Origin: WHSW01 sp036794585
GTDB lineage: Bacteria > Actinomycetota > Thermoleophilia > Solirubrobacterales > 70-9
Assembly: GCA_036794585.1 (NCBI GenBank)
Contig: DAIRGH010000003.1
Coordinates: 1-59,292, forward strand
Reading direction: 5' to 3'
DNA length: 59,292 bases
Below, piece by piece: positions 41,789 through 50,373 of the stretch (position 1 is the stretch's first letter; the number at the start of each line of letters is the position of its first letter). The notes below the pieces were generated by a model, which was not told where the DNA came from, did no database searches, and saw nothing but the letters and a program-made list of their open reading frames with translations. The position numbers and the translations under genes were made by a program.

Positions 41789-42661
41789 TCATCCGCGCAT
41801 CGTGCCCGGCGCTGGGGGCATCGCCGGCGTCCCGGCAAGCGGCTCGACCTCCTCATCGGGCATCCGCGCCGCCAGCCGCTCCGCGCGCCGCTGCTGCCAG
41901 ATCACCAGAGCCACAGCTGACACAGTGACGATGAACAGGATCGTCGCCAGCACGTTGACTTGGATCGGGATCCCGCGCAGCGCCGCGCCGTAGACGTAGA
42001 GCGGGAAGGTGACCGTGGTTCCCGAGTTGAAGTTCGAGATCACGAAGTCGTCGATCGAGAGCGCGAAGGCGAGCAGGCCAGCGGCCATCACCGCCGGCGC
42101 CAGCAGCGGCAGGGTCACGTAGCGGAAGGTCTGCAGCGGCGTCGCGCCCAGGTCGGCGGCCGCCTCCTCGATCGACCGATCGAAGCCGATCAGGCGCGAG
42201 CGCACGACGACGACGACGAAGCTGATCGAGAACATCACGTGGGCGATCAGCAGGGTGGTGAACCCGAGCCCCGCCCCGTAGATGACGAACAGCGACAGCA
42301 GCGCCGCCCCGATCACGATCTCCGGGGTGGCCATCGGCAGGACGATCAGCAGGTTCGCGCCACGGCGGCCGAAGAACTGGTAGCGGACGAGGGCCAGCGC
42401 CATCAGCGTCCCGATTGCGGTTGCGATCAGCGTCGTCAGCGCCGCCAGCTCGATCGAGACCACCATCGCGTCGTTGAGCTCCGGGATCGAAAACGCCGTC
42501 TCCCAGTACTCCAGGGTGAAGCCGCCGTCGAGTGCGAAGTTGAGCCGGTCCCTGGGGGTCTCGCCGAACGAGAACACAGCGATCACCGCGATCGGGATCA
42601 GCATGTAGGCGACCGCGAAGCCGGCGTAGATCATCAGCGCGTTTCGCCGCAGCCACGCCAT
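41789..42661 (-). CDS. potC: Spermidine/putrescine ABC transporter permease (PotC-like)
   Basis: Second permease of the polyamine-type importer, 290 residues from ATG 42661. Six hydrophobic segments are seen; the ATPase-contact loop is SIEEAAADLGATPLQTFRYVTLPLL (about 175-199), and FALSIDDFVISNFNSG is the typical PotC C-terminal segment. It begins 2 nt after the potB stop. The last 35 residues form a basic then acidic tail. Minus-strand order is potA, potD, potB, potC. Confidence 0.93.
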   Translation of the reverse strand: MAWLRRNALMIYAGFAVAYMLIPIAVIAVFSFGETPRDRLNFALDGGFTLEYWETAFSIPELNDAMVVSIELAALTTLIATAIGTLMALALVRYQFFGRRGANLLIVLPMATPEIVIGAALLSLFVIYGAGLGFTTLLIAHVMFSISFVVVVVRSRLIGFDRSIEEAAADLGATPLQTFRYVTLPLLAPAVMAAGLLAFALSIDDFVISNFNSGTTVTFPLYVYGAALRGIPIQVNVLATILFIVTVSAVALVIWQQRRAERLAARMPDEEVEPLAGTPAMPPAPGTMRG

Positions 42662-42663
42662 CG

Positions 42664-43533
42664 CTAGCGCGCCTCCTCCTCTTCGCCGATGAAGGCCTCG
42701 GTCCCGGCGGCGCGGATGTAAAGGAGCACGACGATCAGCACCGCCGCCATCATCAGGAACGAGAGCGCTGCCGCCTCGGGGTAGTTGCGGTCGCTGAGGT
42801 AGAGCGACTGGATCTTGTTGCCGATCATGAACTGGTTCGGGCTGCCGAGCAGCTGCGCGTTGACGTAGTCGCCGAACGCCGGGATGAACGTCAGCAGGCA
42901 CCCGGCGACGATCCCCGGCGCAGTCAGCGGCAACGTCACCTTTCGAAACGCCGTCCGGGCCGACGCGTACAGATCCTTCGCGGCCTCGATCAGCGACCGG
43001 TCGATTCGCTCCAGGCTGGCGTAGATCGGCAGGATCATGAACGGCAGGAAGTTGTAGGTGAGCCCCGCGATCACAGCGCCCGAGGTGGCGAGGACCCGCC
43101 CGTCGTCGGGGACGATCGCCAGGAATTGCAGGACGTCGACGAGCGGGCTCGAGTCGGCGAGGATCGTCTTCCAGGCGATCGTCCGGATCAGGTAGGTGGT
43201 GAAGAACGGCGCGATCACCGCGAACAGCAGCAGCAGCCGCCAGCGGGGGTTTGCCTTCAGGGCGATCGCGTAGGCGAGCGGGTATGCGATCAGCAGGGCG
43301 AGGACGGTGGCGATTCCCGAGTACAGGAACGTCCGGACCAGCTGCTCTCCGCGGCCATCGAGCGCGTCGGGGAAGTTCGACCACTCCCAGGTGAACGTGA
43401 AGCCTTCGGTGAACGTGCCCGACCGCAGGGCGAGCTCGCCCATGAAGTACATGGGGACGACGAAGAACAGCGCCAGCCAGACGGCGCCGGGGCCGAGCAG
43501 CCCGTACGGGATGAGGCGGCGCCGCAGGCTCAC
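42664..43533 (-). CDS. potB: Spermidine/putrescine ABC transporter permease (PotB-like)
   Basis: First permease of the importer, 289 residues from a GTG start, with six hydrophobic segments. LIEAAKDLYASARTAFRKVTLPLTAPGI is the EAA-type loop. The N-terminal PYGLLGPGAVWLALFFVVPMYF and FIPAFGDYVNAQLLG segments match PotB/HisM-like polyamine permeases. It lies between potD (7 nt) and potC (2 nt). Agrobacterium-type opine or GABA importers share this architecture, so spermidine/putrescine is the most likely but not the only substrate. Confidence 0.93.
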   Translation of the reverse strand: MSLRRRLIPYGLLGPGAVWLALFFVVPMYFMGELALRSGTFTEGFTFTWEWSNFPDALDGRGEQLVRTFLYSGIATVLALLIAYPLAYAIALKANPRWRLLLLFAVIAPFFTTYLIRTIAWKTILADSSPLVDVLQFLAIVPDDGRVLATSGAVIAGLTYNFLPFMILPIYASLERIDRSLIEAAKDLYASARTAFRKVTLPLTAPGIVAGCLLTFIPAFGDYVNAQLLGSPNQFMIGNKIQSLYLSDRNYPEAAALSFLMMAAVLIVVLLYIRAAGTEAFIGEEEEAR

Positions 43534-43540
43534 GGGACCG

Positions 43541-44686
43541 CTAGCCCGAGATCACGTCGTTCCAGGCCTCCTCGACCTCCTGGACGTCGGCGTCGTCTCC
43601 GGGCGGCTCCTGGTACGGGAAGCAGTCGGCGACGAACTGATCGTCGGGGAAGATGAACGGGCTCTTCGCGAGCGCCGGGTCGCGCTCGGCGAGAATCTCC
43701 TTCACCCCGGCGACCGGCGTCACGTAGTTGACGAACTCGGCGATGTCGGCCTGGACGTCGGGCTCGTAGGCGAAGTTCATGAACTCGAGCGCCGCGGCCG
43801 TGTTGGGCGCCCCCGCGGGGATCGCCATCATGTCGAACCAGAGGTTGCAGCCCTCGTCTGGACGCCTCCACTCGACGTCGTCCCGGCCGATCAGGTAGGC
43901 GTCGCCCGACCAGCCGACCGAGGCGACGACATTGCCGCTCGTCAGGTCCTCGGTGTACTCGTTGCCGGTGATCCTGCGGATCTGGCCGGAGTCCACCGCC
44001 TGATCGATCTTGTCGATGGCGGCCAGCCAGTCCTCCTTGGTCGCCTCGTCCATGTCGACGCCGTCCGCCCGCATCACAAGCGGGATCGTGTCGCGCATCT
44101 CGTCGAGGACGGTCACGCGGCCCTTCAGCTTGGGGTCGAAGAGGTCGTTGACCGAGGTCACTGCATCGGAGTCAGGATCGGAGGTGTTGACCCAGACCCC
44201 GGTCATGCCGCCCTGCCACGGGATCGAGAACTTGTGATCGGGGTCGTAGGACCCCTCGGACTCGAACTGCGGCGCCAGGTTCTGGAGGACCGTCGGGATG
44301 TCGTCCGGATTGATCTCGTGGAGGTACCCGAGGTCGTACATCCGCTTCGCCATCCAGTCGGTGACGACGATGATGTCGCGGCCGCCCGACTCCCCCTGCT
44401 CGAACAGTGGCTGCACTTTGCCGAAGAACTGGAGGTTCGAGTTGATGTCCTCGATGTACTTGACGGTGGCGCCTGTCTTGTCCTCGAACTCGGCGACCGA
44501 GCCGTCCTTACCCGGATCGATGTAACCGGGCCAGTTGGAGATCGTGAGCTCGCCCTCGACCGGGCCGGATTCGGCGACCTGAACCTCTTCCTCGCTGGCG
44601 CCGCCGACGGTGTCGTCGCCCCCGCAGGCGGCGATCAGCAGCGCCGCCATCAGCATCGCGACGCCGACCCAAAGCCTGTTAATCAT
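43541..44686 (-). CDS. potD: Polyamine ABC transporter substrate-binding lipoprotein (PotD-like)
   Basis: Extracytoplasmic binding protein, 381 residues. The signal peptide ends in LLIAACGGDD (lipobox). LTISNWPGYIDPG opens the mature domain as in PotD/PotF, with EFEDKTGATVKYIEDINSN and VNTSDPDSDAVTSVNDLFDPKLKGRV further on. The acidic pocket residues expected for amine ligands are plausible but cannot be verified by eye. Its first 8 bases overlap the end of potA. Confidence 0.93.
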   Translation of the reverse strand: MINRLWVGVAMLMAALLIAACGGDDTVGGASEEEVQVAESGPVEGELTISNWPGYIDPGKDGSVAEFEDKTGATVKYIEDINSNLQFFGKVQPLFEQGESGGRDIIVVTDWMAKRMYDLGYLHEINPDDIPTVLQNLAPQFESEGSYDPDHKFSIPWQGGMTGVWVNTSDPDSDAVTSVNDLFDPKLKGRVTVLDEMRDTIPLVMRADGVDMDEATKEDWLAAIDKIDQAVDSGQIRRITGNEYTEDLTSGNVVASVGWSGDAYLIGRDDVEWRRPDEGCNLWFDMMAIPAGAPNTAAALEFMNFAYEPDVQADIAEFVNYVTPVAGVKEILAERDPALAKSPFIFPDDQFVADCFPYQEPPGDDADVQEVEEAWNDVISG

Positions 44687-45815
44687 CCGCTTCCTCGCCT
44701 CCTTGGTTCGGCGCTGCCGCCGACTCTCTGACTATGTGTATGTGCTCGGGCGCCCAGCTGAGGCGAACCCGCGCGCCGCCGCCAGGCAGCCGCGCGCGCT
44801 CGGCCTCGTCGGCGTTCGGCACGAGGACCGTCATCCGCACGTTCTCGGAGAGGCCGACCACGATCTGCGTCGCGGTGCCGACGTAGACCGAGGCCTCGAC
44901 CATGCCCTCCACGCTCGGCTGTCCGTTCGCTGCCGCAGCGTCGGCGGCCTCGATCCGAAGCTTCTCCGGGCGGACCACCGCGTAGGCCCGCTCGCCGGCT
45001 TGGAGGCCGTCGGCGGCCGCCTCGAACTCGGCGCCGGTGTCGAGGCGCAGCGCGGCCCGGCCGTCGGCGACCGACGAGATCGTGCCCGGCATCAGGTTCG
45101 AGACGCCGATGAACCCCGCGACGAACGCGGTCGCCGGGCGCTCGTAAACGGCCTCCGGCGTATCGATCTGCTCGACCCGGCCGTGGTTCATGACCGCGAT
45201 CCGGTCCGACATCGTCAACGCTTCCTCCTGGTCGTGGGTGACGTAGACGAAGGTGATCCCGACCTCGTTCTGGATCCGCTTCAGCTCCAGTTGCAAACCC
45301 TTGCGCAGCTTCAGGTCGAGCGCCCCGAGCGGCTCGTCGAGCAGCAGCACCTTCGGCCGGTTGACGAGCGCTCGCGCCAGCGCGACGCGCTGCTGCTGGC
45401 CACCCGAGAGCTGGTTGGGGCGCCGGTTGCTCTCGGCGGGGAGCCCGACTCGGTCCAGCTCCTCCTGAACCCGCCGCTCGATCTCGTCCTTGGCGACCCT
45501 GTGCCGGCGCAGGCCGAAGGCGACGTTCTCGCCGACGGTGAGGTGGGGGAACAGGGCGTAGCTCTGAAACACCGTGTTCGTCGGGCGCTTGTGCGGTGGC
45601 AGGCCGGCGACGTCCTCGCCGTCGATCAGCACCCGGCCCGAGGTCGGCTCCTCGAAGCCGGCGACCATCCGCAGCGTCGTCGTCTTGCCGCAGCCCGACG
45701 GACCCAGCAGGGTGAAGAACTCGCCCTGGTCGATCTCGAGGTCGAGCTCGCGCACGGCGACGAACTCGCCGAACGCCTTGCTGACCGCGTCGAGGCGAAC
45801 CGTGGGCTCGCTCAT
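44679..45815 (-). CDS. potA: Polyamine ABC transporter ATP-binding protein (PotA-like)
   Basis: ATPase of the importer, 378 residues from ATG 45815. ABC domain with Walker A GPSGCGKTT, signature LSGGQQQRVALARAL, Walker B VLLLDEPLGALD and switch THDQEEALTMSD, then a C-terminal TOBE domain (about 240-365) as in PotA. The longer frame to 46115 crosses the divergent promoter region and is not used. First gene of potADBC; divergent from the aminotransferase. Confidence 0.94.
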   Translation of the reverse strand: MSEPTVRLDAVSKAFGEFVAVRELDLEIDQGEFFTLLGPSGCGKTTTLRMVAGFEEPTSGRVLIDGEDVAGLPPHKRPTNTVFQSYALFPHLTVGENVAFGLRRHRVAKDEIERRVQEELDRVGLPAESNRRPNQLSGGQQQRVALARALVNRPKVLLLDEPLGALDLKLRKGLQLELKRIQNEVGITFVYVTHDQEEALTMSDRIAVMNHGRVEQIDTPEAVYERPATAFVAGFIGVSNLMPGTISSVADGRAALRLDTGAEFEAAADGLQAGERAYAVVRPEKLRIEAADAAAANGQPSVEGMVEASVYVGTATQIVVGLSENVRMTVLVPNADEAERARLPGGGARVRLSWAPEHIHIVRESAAAPNQGGEEADD

Positions 45816-46053
45816 CCTGCCGCTCTCCTCATGACACAACCCTCTTCGTCTCCGCGCGCCGCTCAGGCTAAGTCGCCGGGCAATCGGTCGCAAGGGCCGA
45901 AAGTCCCAAAACGTCCAATGCCGCTTGTCCAGACTGGCGTAAAGATAACGTGGAAATTGACCCGAATCCAGGGTTGTGCGCGGGCCGCTCCCCCAGTACC
46001 GTTGTACGGAACGGCGACCACCACTGGCCCAGAAGTCGTAGGAGGGATATCGA
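45816..46053. promoter_or_regulatory. Divergent control region between potA and the aminotransferase
   Basis: A 238-bp spacer that probably controls both halves of the amine locus. CCGTT (45999-46003) and AACGG (46010-46014) form a short dyad close to the aminotransferase start and could be an operator, for example for the PucR-type regulator encoded downstream. A good ribosome binding site (AGGAGGG) precedes the ATG at 46054. TAACGT near 45946 is a possible plus-strand -10. No clear terminator is seen. Confidence 0.4.
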
Positions 46054-47484
46054 ATGGCGTCGACCGACACCATTGACCGGCCGGCCGCGAGCGGCAGCAT
46101 GCAGGAGCTCGCCAAGCGTCACCTGTGGATGCACTTCACCCGCATGGGTTCCTTCGCCGACCACGAGGTGCCGATCATCGTCCGCGGCGAGGGTCCGTAC
46201 GTCTACGACGAGCACGGCAAGCGCTACCTCGACGGGCTCTCGGCGCTGTTCTGCGTCAACGCCGGGCACGGGCGGACCGAGATCGGCGACGCGATGGCGG
46301 CTCAGGTGCGCGAGCTCGACTTCATCACCGTGTGGAGCTACGCGCACCCGCGCGCGATCGAGCTCGCCGAGCGGGTGGCCTCGCTGACCCCGGGCGACCT
46401 CAACCGCGTCTTCTTCACCAACAGCGGCTCGGAGGCGGTCGAGTCTGCGATCAAGCTGGCGCGCGCGTACCACCAGCGCACCGGCAATCCGCGCAAGATC
46501 AAGTTCCTCTCGCGCGAGATCGCCTACCACGGGACCACCCTCGGCGCGCTCCAGGCCACCGGGATCCCGGCGCTGCGCACGGACTTCGAGCCCCTGGTCC
46601 CGGGCGGGATCAAGGTCCCGAACACCCTCAGCTATCACTGGCCCGCCGACCGCGACCCGCTCTGGGCAGCGGACAAGATCGAGGAGGCGATCCTCTTCGA
46701 GGGTCCCGAGACCGTCGCCGCCGTGATCCTCGAACCGCTGCAGAACGCGGGCGGCTGCATCCCGCCGCAGGAGGGCTACTTCGACCGGGTGCGTGAGATC
46801 TGCGACCGCCACAACGTGCTGCTCGTGTCGGACGAGGTGATCTGCGCGTGGGGCCGGCTCGGTCACTGGTTCGGCTGCCAGCGCTACGGCTACCAGCCCG
46901 ACATCATGACCGTCGCCAAGGCGCTGACCTCCGCCTACGTGCCGATGGGAGCGATGATCGCCTCCGACCGCGTATTCGAGCCGTTCGCCCATGGCAAGGA
47001 ATCGTTCACCCACGGGTCCACGTTCGCCGGGCACCCCGTCGCCGCGGCGGCGGCGATGGCCAACCTCGACATCTTCGAGCGCGAGGACCTCAACGGCCAC
47101 GTGCGCGAGACCGAGGGCGAGCTCCGCGGGATGCTCGACAGCCTGCGCGATATCCCGATCGTCGGCGAGGTCCGCGGCGACGGGTTCTTCCATGCGATCG
47201 AGCTGGTCAAAGACCAGGAGTCCAAGGCGGGCTTCAGCGACGAGGAGTCGGAGTGGCTGCTGCGAGGCTTCCTGTCGGGCGAGCTCTATCGCCGCGGCCT
47301 GATCTGCCGCGCCGACGATCGCGGCGATCCGGTGCTCCAGCTGTCGCCGCCGCTGATCTGCGACTCCGAGCAGTTCCAGGAGATCCACGACGTCCTGCGA
47401 CCGGTGCTCGAGGAGGCGGCGGAGCAGGTCGAACGGCGAGGCGATTCGCCCGCAAGCCTTCGTCAGGAAAGACGAGGCGGCTGA
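46054..47484 (+). CDS. Class III omega-aminotransferase (putrescine/beta-alanine:pyruvate type)
   Basis: PLP-dependent aminotransferase of 476 residues that moves an amino group from a terminal amine to pyruvate or another keto acid. NSGSEAVESAIKLAR binds the cofactor phosphate, LLVSDEVICAWGRLG carries the Asp that contacts the pyridine nitrogen, and MTVAKALTSAYVPMGAM carries the PLP lysine; the C-terminal FAGHPVAAAAAMANL segment is typical. Relatives include SpuC (putrescine-pyruvate), taurine-pyruvate and beta-alanine-pyruvate enzymes. The alanine dehydrogenase downstream fits pyruvate as acceptor. Confidence 0.92.
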   Translation: MASTDTIDRPAASGSMQELAKRHLWMHFTRMGSFADHEVPIIVRGEGPYVYDEHGKRYLDGLSALFCVNAGHGRTEIGDAMAAQVRELDFITVWSYAHPRAIELAERVASLTPGDLNRVFFTNSGSEAVESAIKLARAYHQRTGNPRKIKFLSREIAYHGTTLGALQATGIPALRTDFEPLVPGGIKVPNTLSYHWPADRDPLWAADKIEEAILFEGPETVAAVILEPLQNAGGCIPPQEGYFDRVREICDRHNVLLVSDEVICAWGRLGHWFGCQRYGYQPDIMTVAKALTSAYVPMGAMIASDRVFEPFAHGKESFTHGSTFAGHPVAAAAAMANLDIFEREDLNGHVRETEGELRGMLDSLRDIPIVGEVRGDGFFHAIELVKDQESKAGFSDEESEWLLRGFLSGELYRRGLICRADDRGDPVLQLSPPLICDSEQFQEIHDVLRPVLEEAAEQVERRGDSPASLRQERRGG

Positions 47485-47492
47485 GTCCGCGG

Positions 47493-49058
47493 ATGCTCAC
47501 CGTCGGCAGCCTGGTCAGCGAGTGCGGCCTCGACCTCGCCGCCGGCGAGCCGGCCGCGGACAACCGCGTGCGCTGGGTCCACATCTCAGAGCACGAGGAC
47601 CCGACCCCCTGGCTCTCGGGCGGTGAGCTGCTGCTGACCACGGGCTACAACCTCGCCGATGCTGCCTCCCAGCGCCGCTACGTCGAGCTGCTCGCCGACC
47701 ACGGGCTCGCCGGCCTCGGCTTCGGCACCGGCTTCGATCACGAGCGGATGCCGGCCGCGCTGGTCGAGGCCGCTCGCGAGCACGAGCTGCCGCTGTTCGA
47801 GGTCCCTTACGAGATGCCCTTCATCGCGATCACCGAGCGCGCCGCCGCGCGCCTCGTCAACGAGCAGTTCGACGTGCTCGAGCGCGGCACCGAGGTCCAC
47901 GAGCGCCTCGAGCGCCTGGTGCTCGCCGGCGACGGGCTCGAGCAGATCGTCGCGGCGACGGCGACCGCGATCCACGGCGCCGCCCTGGTCCAGGACACCG
48001 CCGGCCGCGAGCTCGCCCGCCACTTCGGCGACGGAGGCCCCGACCGGGACGCCACCGAGACGCTGGCGGCGGAGATCGTCAGCCGCGCCGGTGACGGCGG
48101 CGCTTCCGCCTTTGCGCCGGACGAGCCGGCGCTTGCCGAGCGCGCCCTGTGCGTTCCGGTGCCCGGTCGCGAGGGCGGCGCGCCCGTCGCATGGCTCACG
48201 GTGATCAGCGACAGTCCGCCACTCGGCGACTTCGAGCGCCTGATCGCCCGCCAGGCCTCGATCGTCGCCGGCCTGGCCCTGATGCGCGAGCGCGTCGTGC
48301 GTGAGACCGAGCGCCGGCTCGCGGGCGACCTGCTCGCCGATGCGCTCGGCGGGCGGCTCGATCCCGAGGAGCTGCGTGGCCGGCTGCGCCCGTTCGGGAT
48401 CGGCGGCGAGGCCGCGATCCTGGTCTTCGAGGTCGACGATCCGGCCGCCGCCGAGGGCGCGCTGGAGGCCGCGCTCGCCGACGCCGCCGTGCCCGCTCTG
48501 GTGGCGACCAGCAGCGCCGCCGGGCGGCCGCTGCTCTGCGCCGTGGTCGACAGCACGAGCGCGGACCCCGTCGCCACCGCGCGGACGGTCCGCGCGACGC
48601 TCAACGGAGGCTCGGGGTCCGGCGTGCGTGCCGCCGCCAGCAGGTCGACCGCGGTCGGCTCGCTGCGACGCGCCTTTCACGAGGCGCGCTGCGCGCTCGA
48701 GGCGACCTCGCTGGCCGACGGCGACGCGCCCGACGTCGCCTCGCACCGCGACCTCGGCGCCTTCACGCTGCTGCTGGCGCTTCAGGACGACGACGCGCTG
48801 CGGCTCTACAGCGACGGCCTGCTCGATCCGATCGAGAAGACCGAGGGCGAATACGGCGGCGAGCTCCTGCGCTCGCTCGAGGCGTTCATCGAGAACAACG
48901 GCAACTGGGAGCGTGCGGCCCGCCAGCTTTACTGTCACCGCCATACCCTGCGTTACCGGATTCGCAAGATCGAGGAGCTCACCGGCCGCGACCTCGCCCG
49001 CGCGACCGACCGGATCGAGCTCTGGCTGGCGCTGAGAGCAAGGGAGCTGGTCCGATGA
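47493..49058 (+). CDS. PucR family transcriptional regulator
   Basis: A 521-residue regulator. The N-terminal PucR domain (about 1-120) reads LTVGSLVSECGLDLAAGE...WVHISEHEDPTPWLSGGELLLTTGYNL; a GAF-like middle region follows, then the GGDEF-like central part and the C-terminal helix-turn-helix FIENNGNWERAARQLYCHRHTLRYRIRKIEELTGRDL (about 466-502). PucR proteins activate genes for purine, amine or proline use. ATG 47493 is 8 nt after the aminotransferase stop, and its own stop overlaps the alanine dehydrogenase start, so it is likely the local regulator. Confidence 0.92.
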   Translation: MLTVGSLVSECGLDLAAGEPAADNRVRWVHISEHEDPTPWLSGGELLLTTGYNLADAASQRRYVELLADHGLAGLGFGTGFDHERMPAALVEAAREHELPLFEVPYEMPFIAITERAAARLVNEQFDVLERGTEVHERLERLVLAGDGLEQIVAATATAIHGAALVQDTAGRELARHFGDGGPDRDATETLAAEIVSRAGDGGASAFAPDEPALAERALCVPVPGREGGAPVAWLTVISDSPPLGDFERLIARQASIVAGLALMRERVVRETERRLAGDLLADALGGRLDPEELRGRLRPFGIGGEAAILVFEVDDPAAAEGALEAALADAAVPALVATSSAAGRPLLCAVVDSTSADPVATARTVRATLNGGSGSGVRAAASRSTAVGSLRRAFHEARCALEATSLADGDAPDVASHRDLGAFTLLLALQDDDALRLYSDGLLDPIEKTEGEYGGELLRSLEAFIENNGNWERAARQLYCHRHTLRYRIRKIEELTGRDLARATDRIELWLALRARELVR

Positions 49059-50248
49059 TCGTCGGCGTTCCCATCGAGATCAAGCCGGACGAGTACCGGG
49101 TCGCGATCACGCCGATCGGCGTCCGCGAGCTTTCCGAGCTCGGCCACCAGGTGCTGATCCAGCGCGGCGCCGGCGAGGGCAGCGCGATCTCCGACGCCGA
49201 CTATGAGGCACAGGGGGCGCGGATCGTCCCGGAGGCCGACGACGTGTTCTCCGAGGCCGAAATGATCCTCAAGGTCAAGGAGCCGCAGGAGCCCGAGACG
49301 CGGATGCTGCGCGAGGGGCAGGTCCTGTTCACCTACCTGCACCTGGCCCCGGCGCCGGAGCTGACCCGGCTGCTGGCCGAGTCCGGCGCGACCTGCGTCG
49401 CCTATGAGACCGTCGAGGACCGCCACGGGCGGCTGCCGCTGCTGGCGCCGATGTCGGAGATCGCCGGCAAGATCGCGACGCAGGCCGGCGCGTTCATGCT
49501 CGAGCGTCCGCTCGGCGGCCGCGGCATCCTGCTCGGCGGCGTGCCCGGGGTCGGGCCCGCGAACGTGATGATCATCGGCGGCGGCGCGGTGGGCATGAAC
49601 GCGGCCTTCATCGCGATCGGGATGGAGGCGGACGTGTTCGTCTACGACGTCTCGATCGACAAGCTGCGCGAGCTCGACATCGCCTTCGGCGGCCGCGCCT
49701 CGACCGTGTTCTCGTCGACGCTGTCGATCGAGGAGCGCCTGCCGATGATGGACCTCGTGATCGGCGGCGTGCTGGTCCACGGGGCCCGCGCGCCGCGGGT
49801 CATCACTCGCGCCCAGCTGGGGCTGATGAAGCCGCAAGCGGTGCTGGTCGACGTCGCGATCGACCAGGGCGGCTGCTTTGAGACCTCGCGGCCGACCACC
49901 CACGGCGATCCGACCTACGAGGTCGACGGGATCATCCACTACTGCGTCACCAACATGCCCGGCGCGGTGCCGATCACCTCGACCTACGCGCTCACCAACG
50001 CGACCCTGCCCTACGTGCTGGCGCTCGCCAATCTCGGGGTCGCCGAGGCCGCGGGGCGCGACCCCGGCCTCAAGCTCGGCATCAACATCGCCGCGGGCAA
50101 GGTCACGCATCCCGCGGTGGCGGAGGGAGTCGGGATGAACTACACGCCGCCCGAGCAGGTGCTAGGGATCGGGGAGCCGGCGCCCGTCGCACCGGGATCC
50201 GACGGCGCCGGCGCCACGGCGTCGCACGCCGTCACCGACGGGCACTGA
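49055..50248 (+). CDS. ald: Alanine dehydrogenase
   Basis: Converts L-alanine to pyruvate and ammonia with NAD+. The 397-residue protein begins VGVPIEIKPDEYRVAITP, has the catalytic lysine in MILKVKEPQEPE and the Rossmann motif VMIIGGGAVGMNAAFIAIG (about 168-186). ITRAQLGLMKPQAVLVDVAIDQGGC is also typical. About 25 extra residues at the C-terminus exceed the usual 371. ATGA overlap with the regulator gene shows cotranscription. With the aminotransferase it can regenerate pyruvate. Confidence 0.96.
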   Translation: MIVGVPIEIKPDEYRVAITPIGVRELSELGHQVLIQRGAGEGSAISDADYEAQGARIVPEADDVFSEAEMILKVKEPQEPETRMLREGQVLFTYLHLAPAPELTRLLAESGATCVAYETVEDRHGRLPLLAPMSEIAGKIATQAGAFMLERPLGGRGILLGGVPGVGPANVMIIGGGAVGMNAAFIAIGMEADVFVYDVSIDKLRELDIAFGGRASTVFSSTLSIEERLPMMDLVIGGVLVHGARAPRVITRAQLGLMKPQAVLVDVAIDQGGCFETSRPTTHGDPTYEVDGIIHYCVTNMPGAVPITSTYALTNATLPYVLALANLGVAEAAGRDPGLKLGINIAAGKVTHPAVAEGVGMNYTPPEQVLGIGEPAPVAPGSDGAGATASHAVTDGH

Positions 50249-50328
50249 AGACTGAGAAGAGGACTACACGAGATCAAGCACGTGATCAACCTGGAGGAGT
50301 AGGCCGGGGGTACCTACGACTTCCGGAG

Positions 50329-50362
50329 ACGGGCCGGGCGCAAGCCCGGCCCGTTCCTTTCC
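50329..50362 (+). terminator. Intrinsic terminator after ald
   Basis: ACGGGCCGGG (50329-50338) pairs perfectly with CCCGGCCCGT (50345-50354), with loop CGCAAG and TCCTTTCCC after it. It ends the aminotransferase-pucR-ald transcript and may also serve the convergent succinate-semialdehyde dehydrogenase gene. Confidence 0.8.
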
Positions 50363-50373
50363 CGGTGGCCGCG

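Noticed and set aside
50258..50302. Possible very short peptide ending INLEE after ald
   Set aside because: Only a few codons from a GTG, no ribosome binding site and no family; too little to call a gene.
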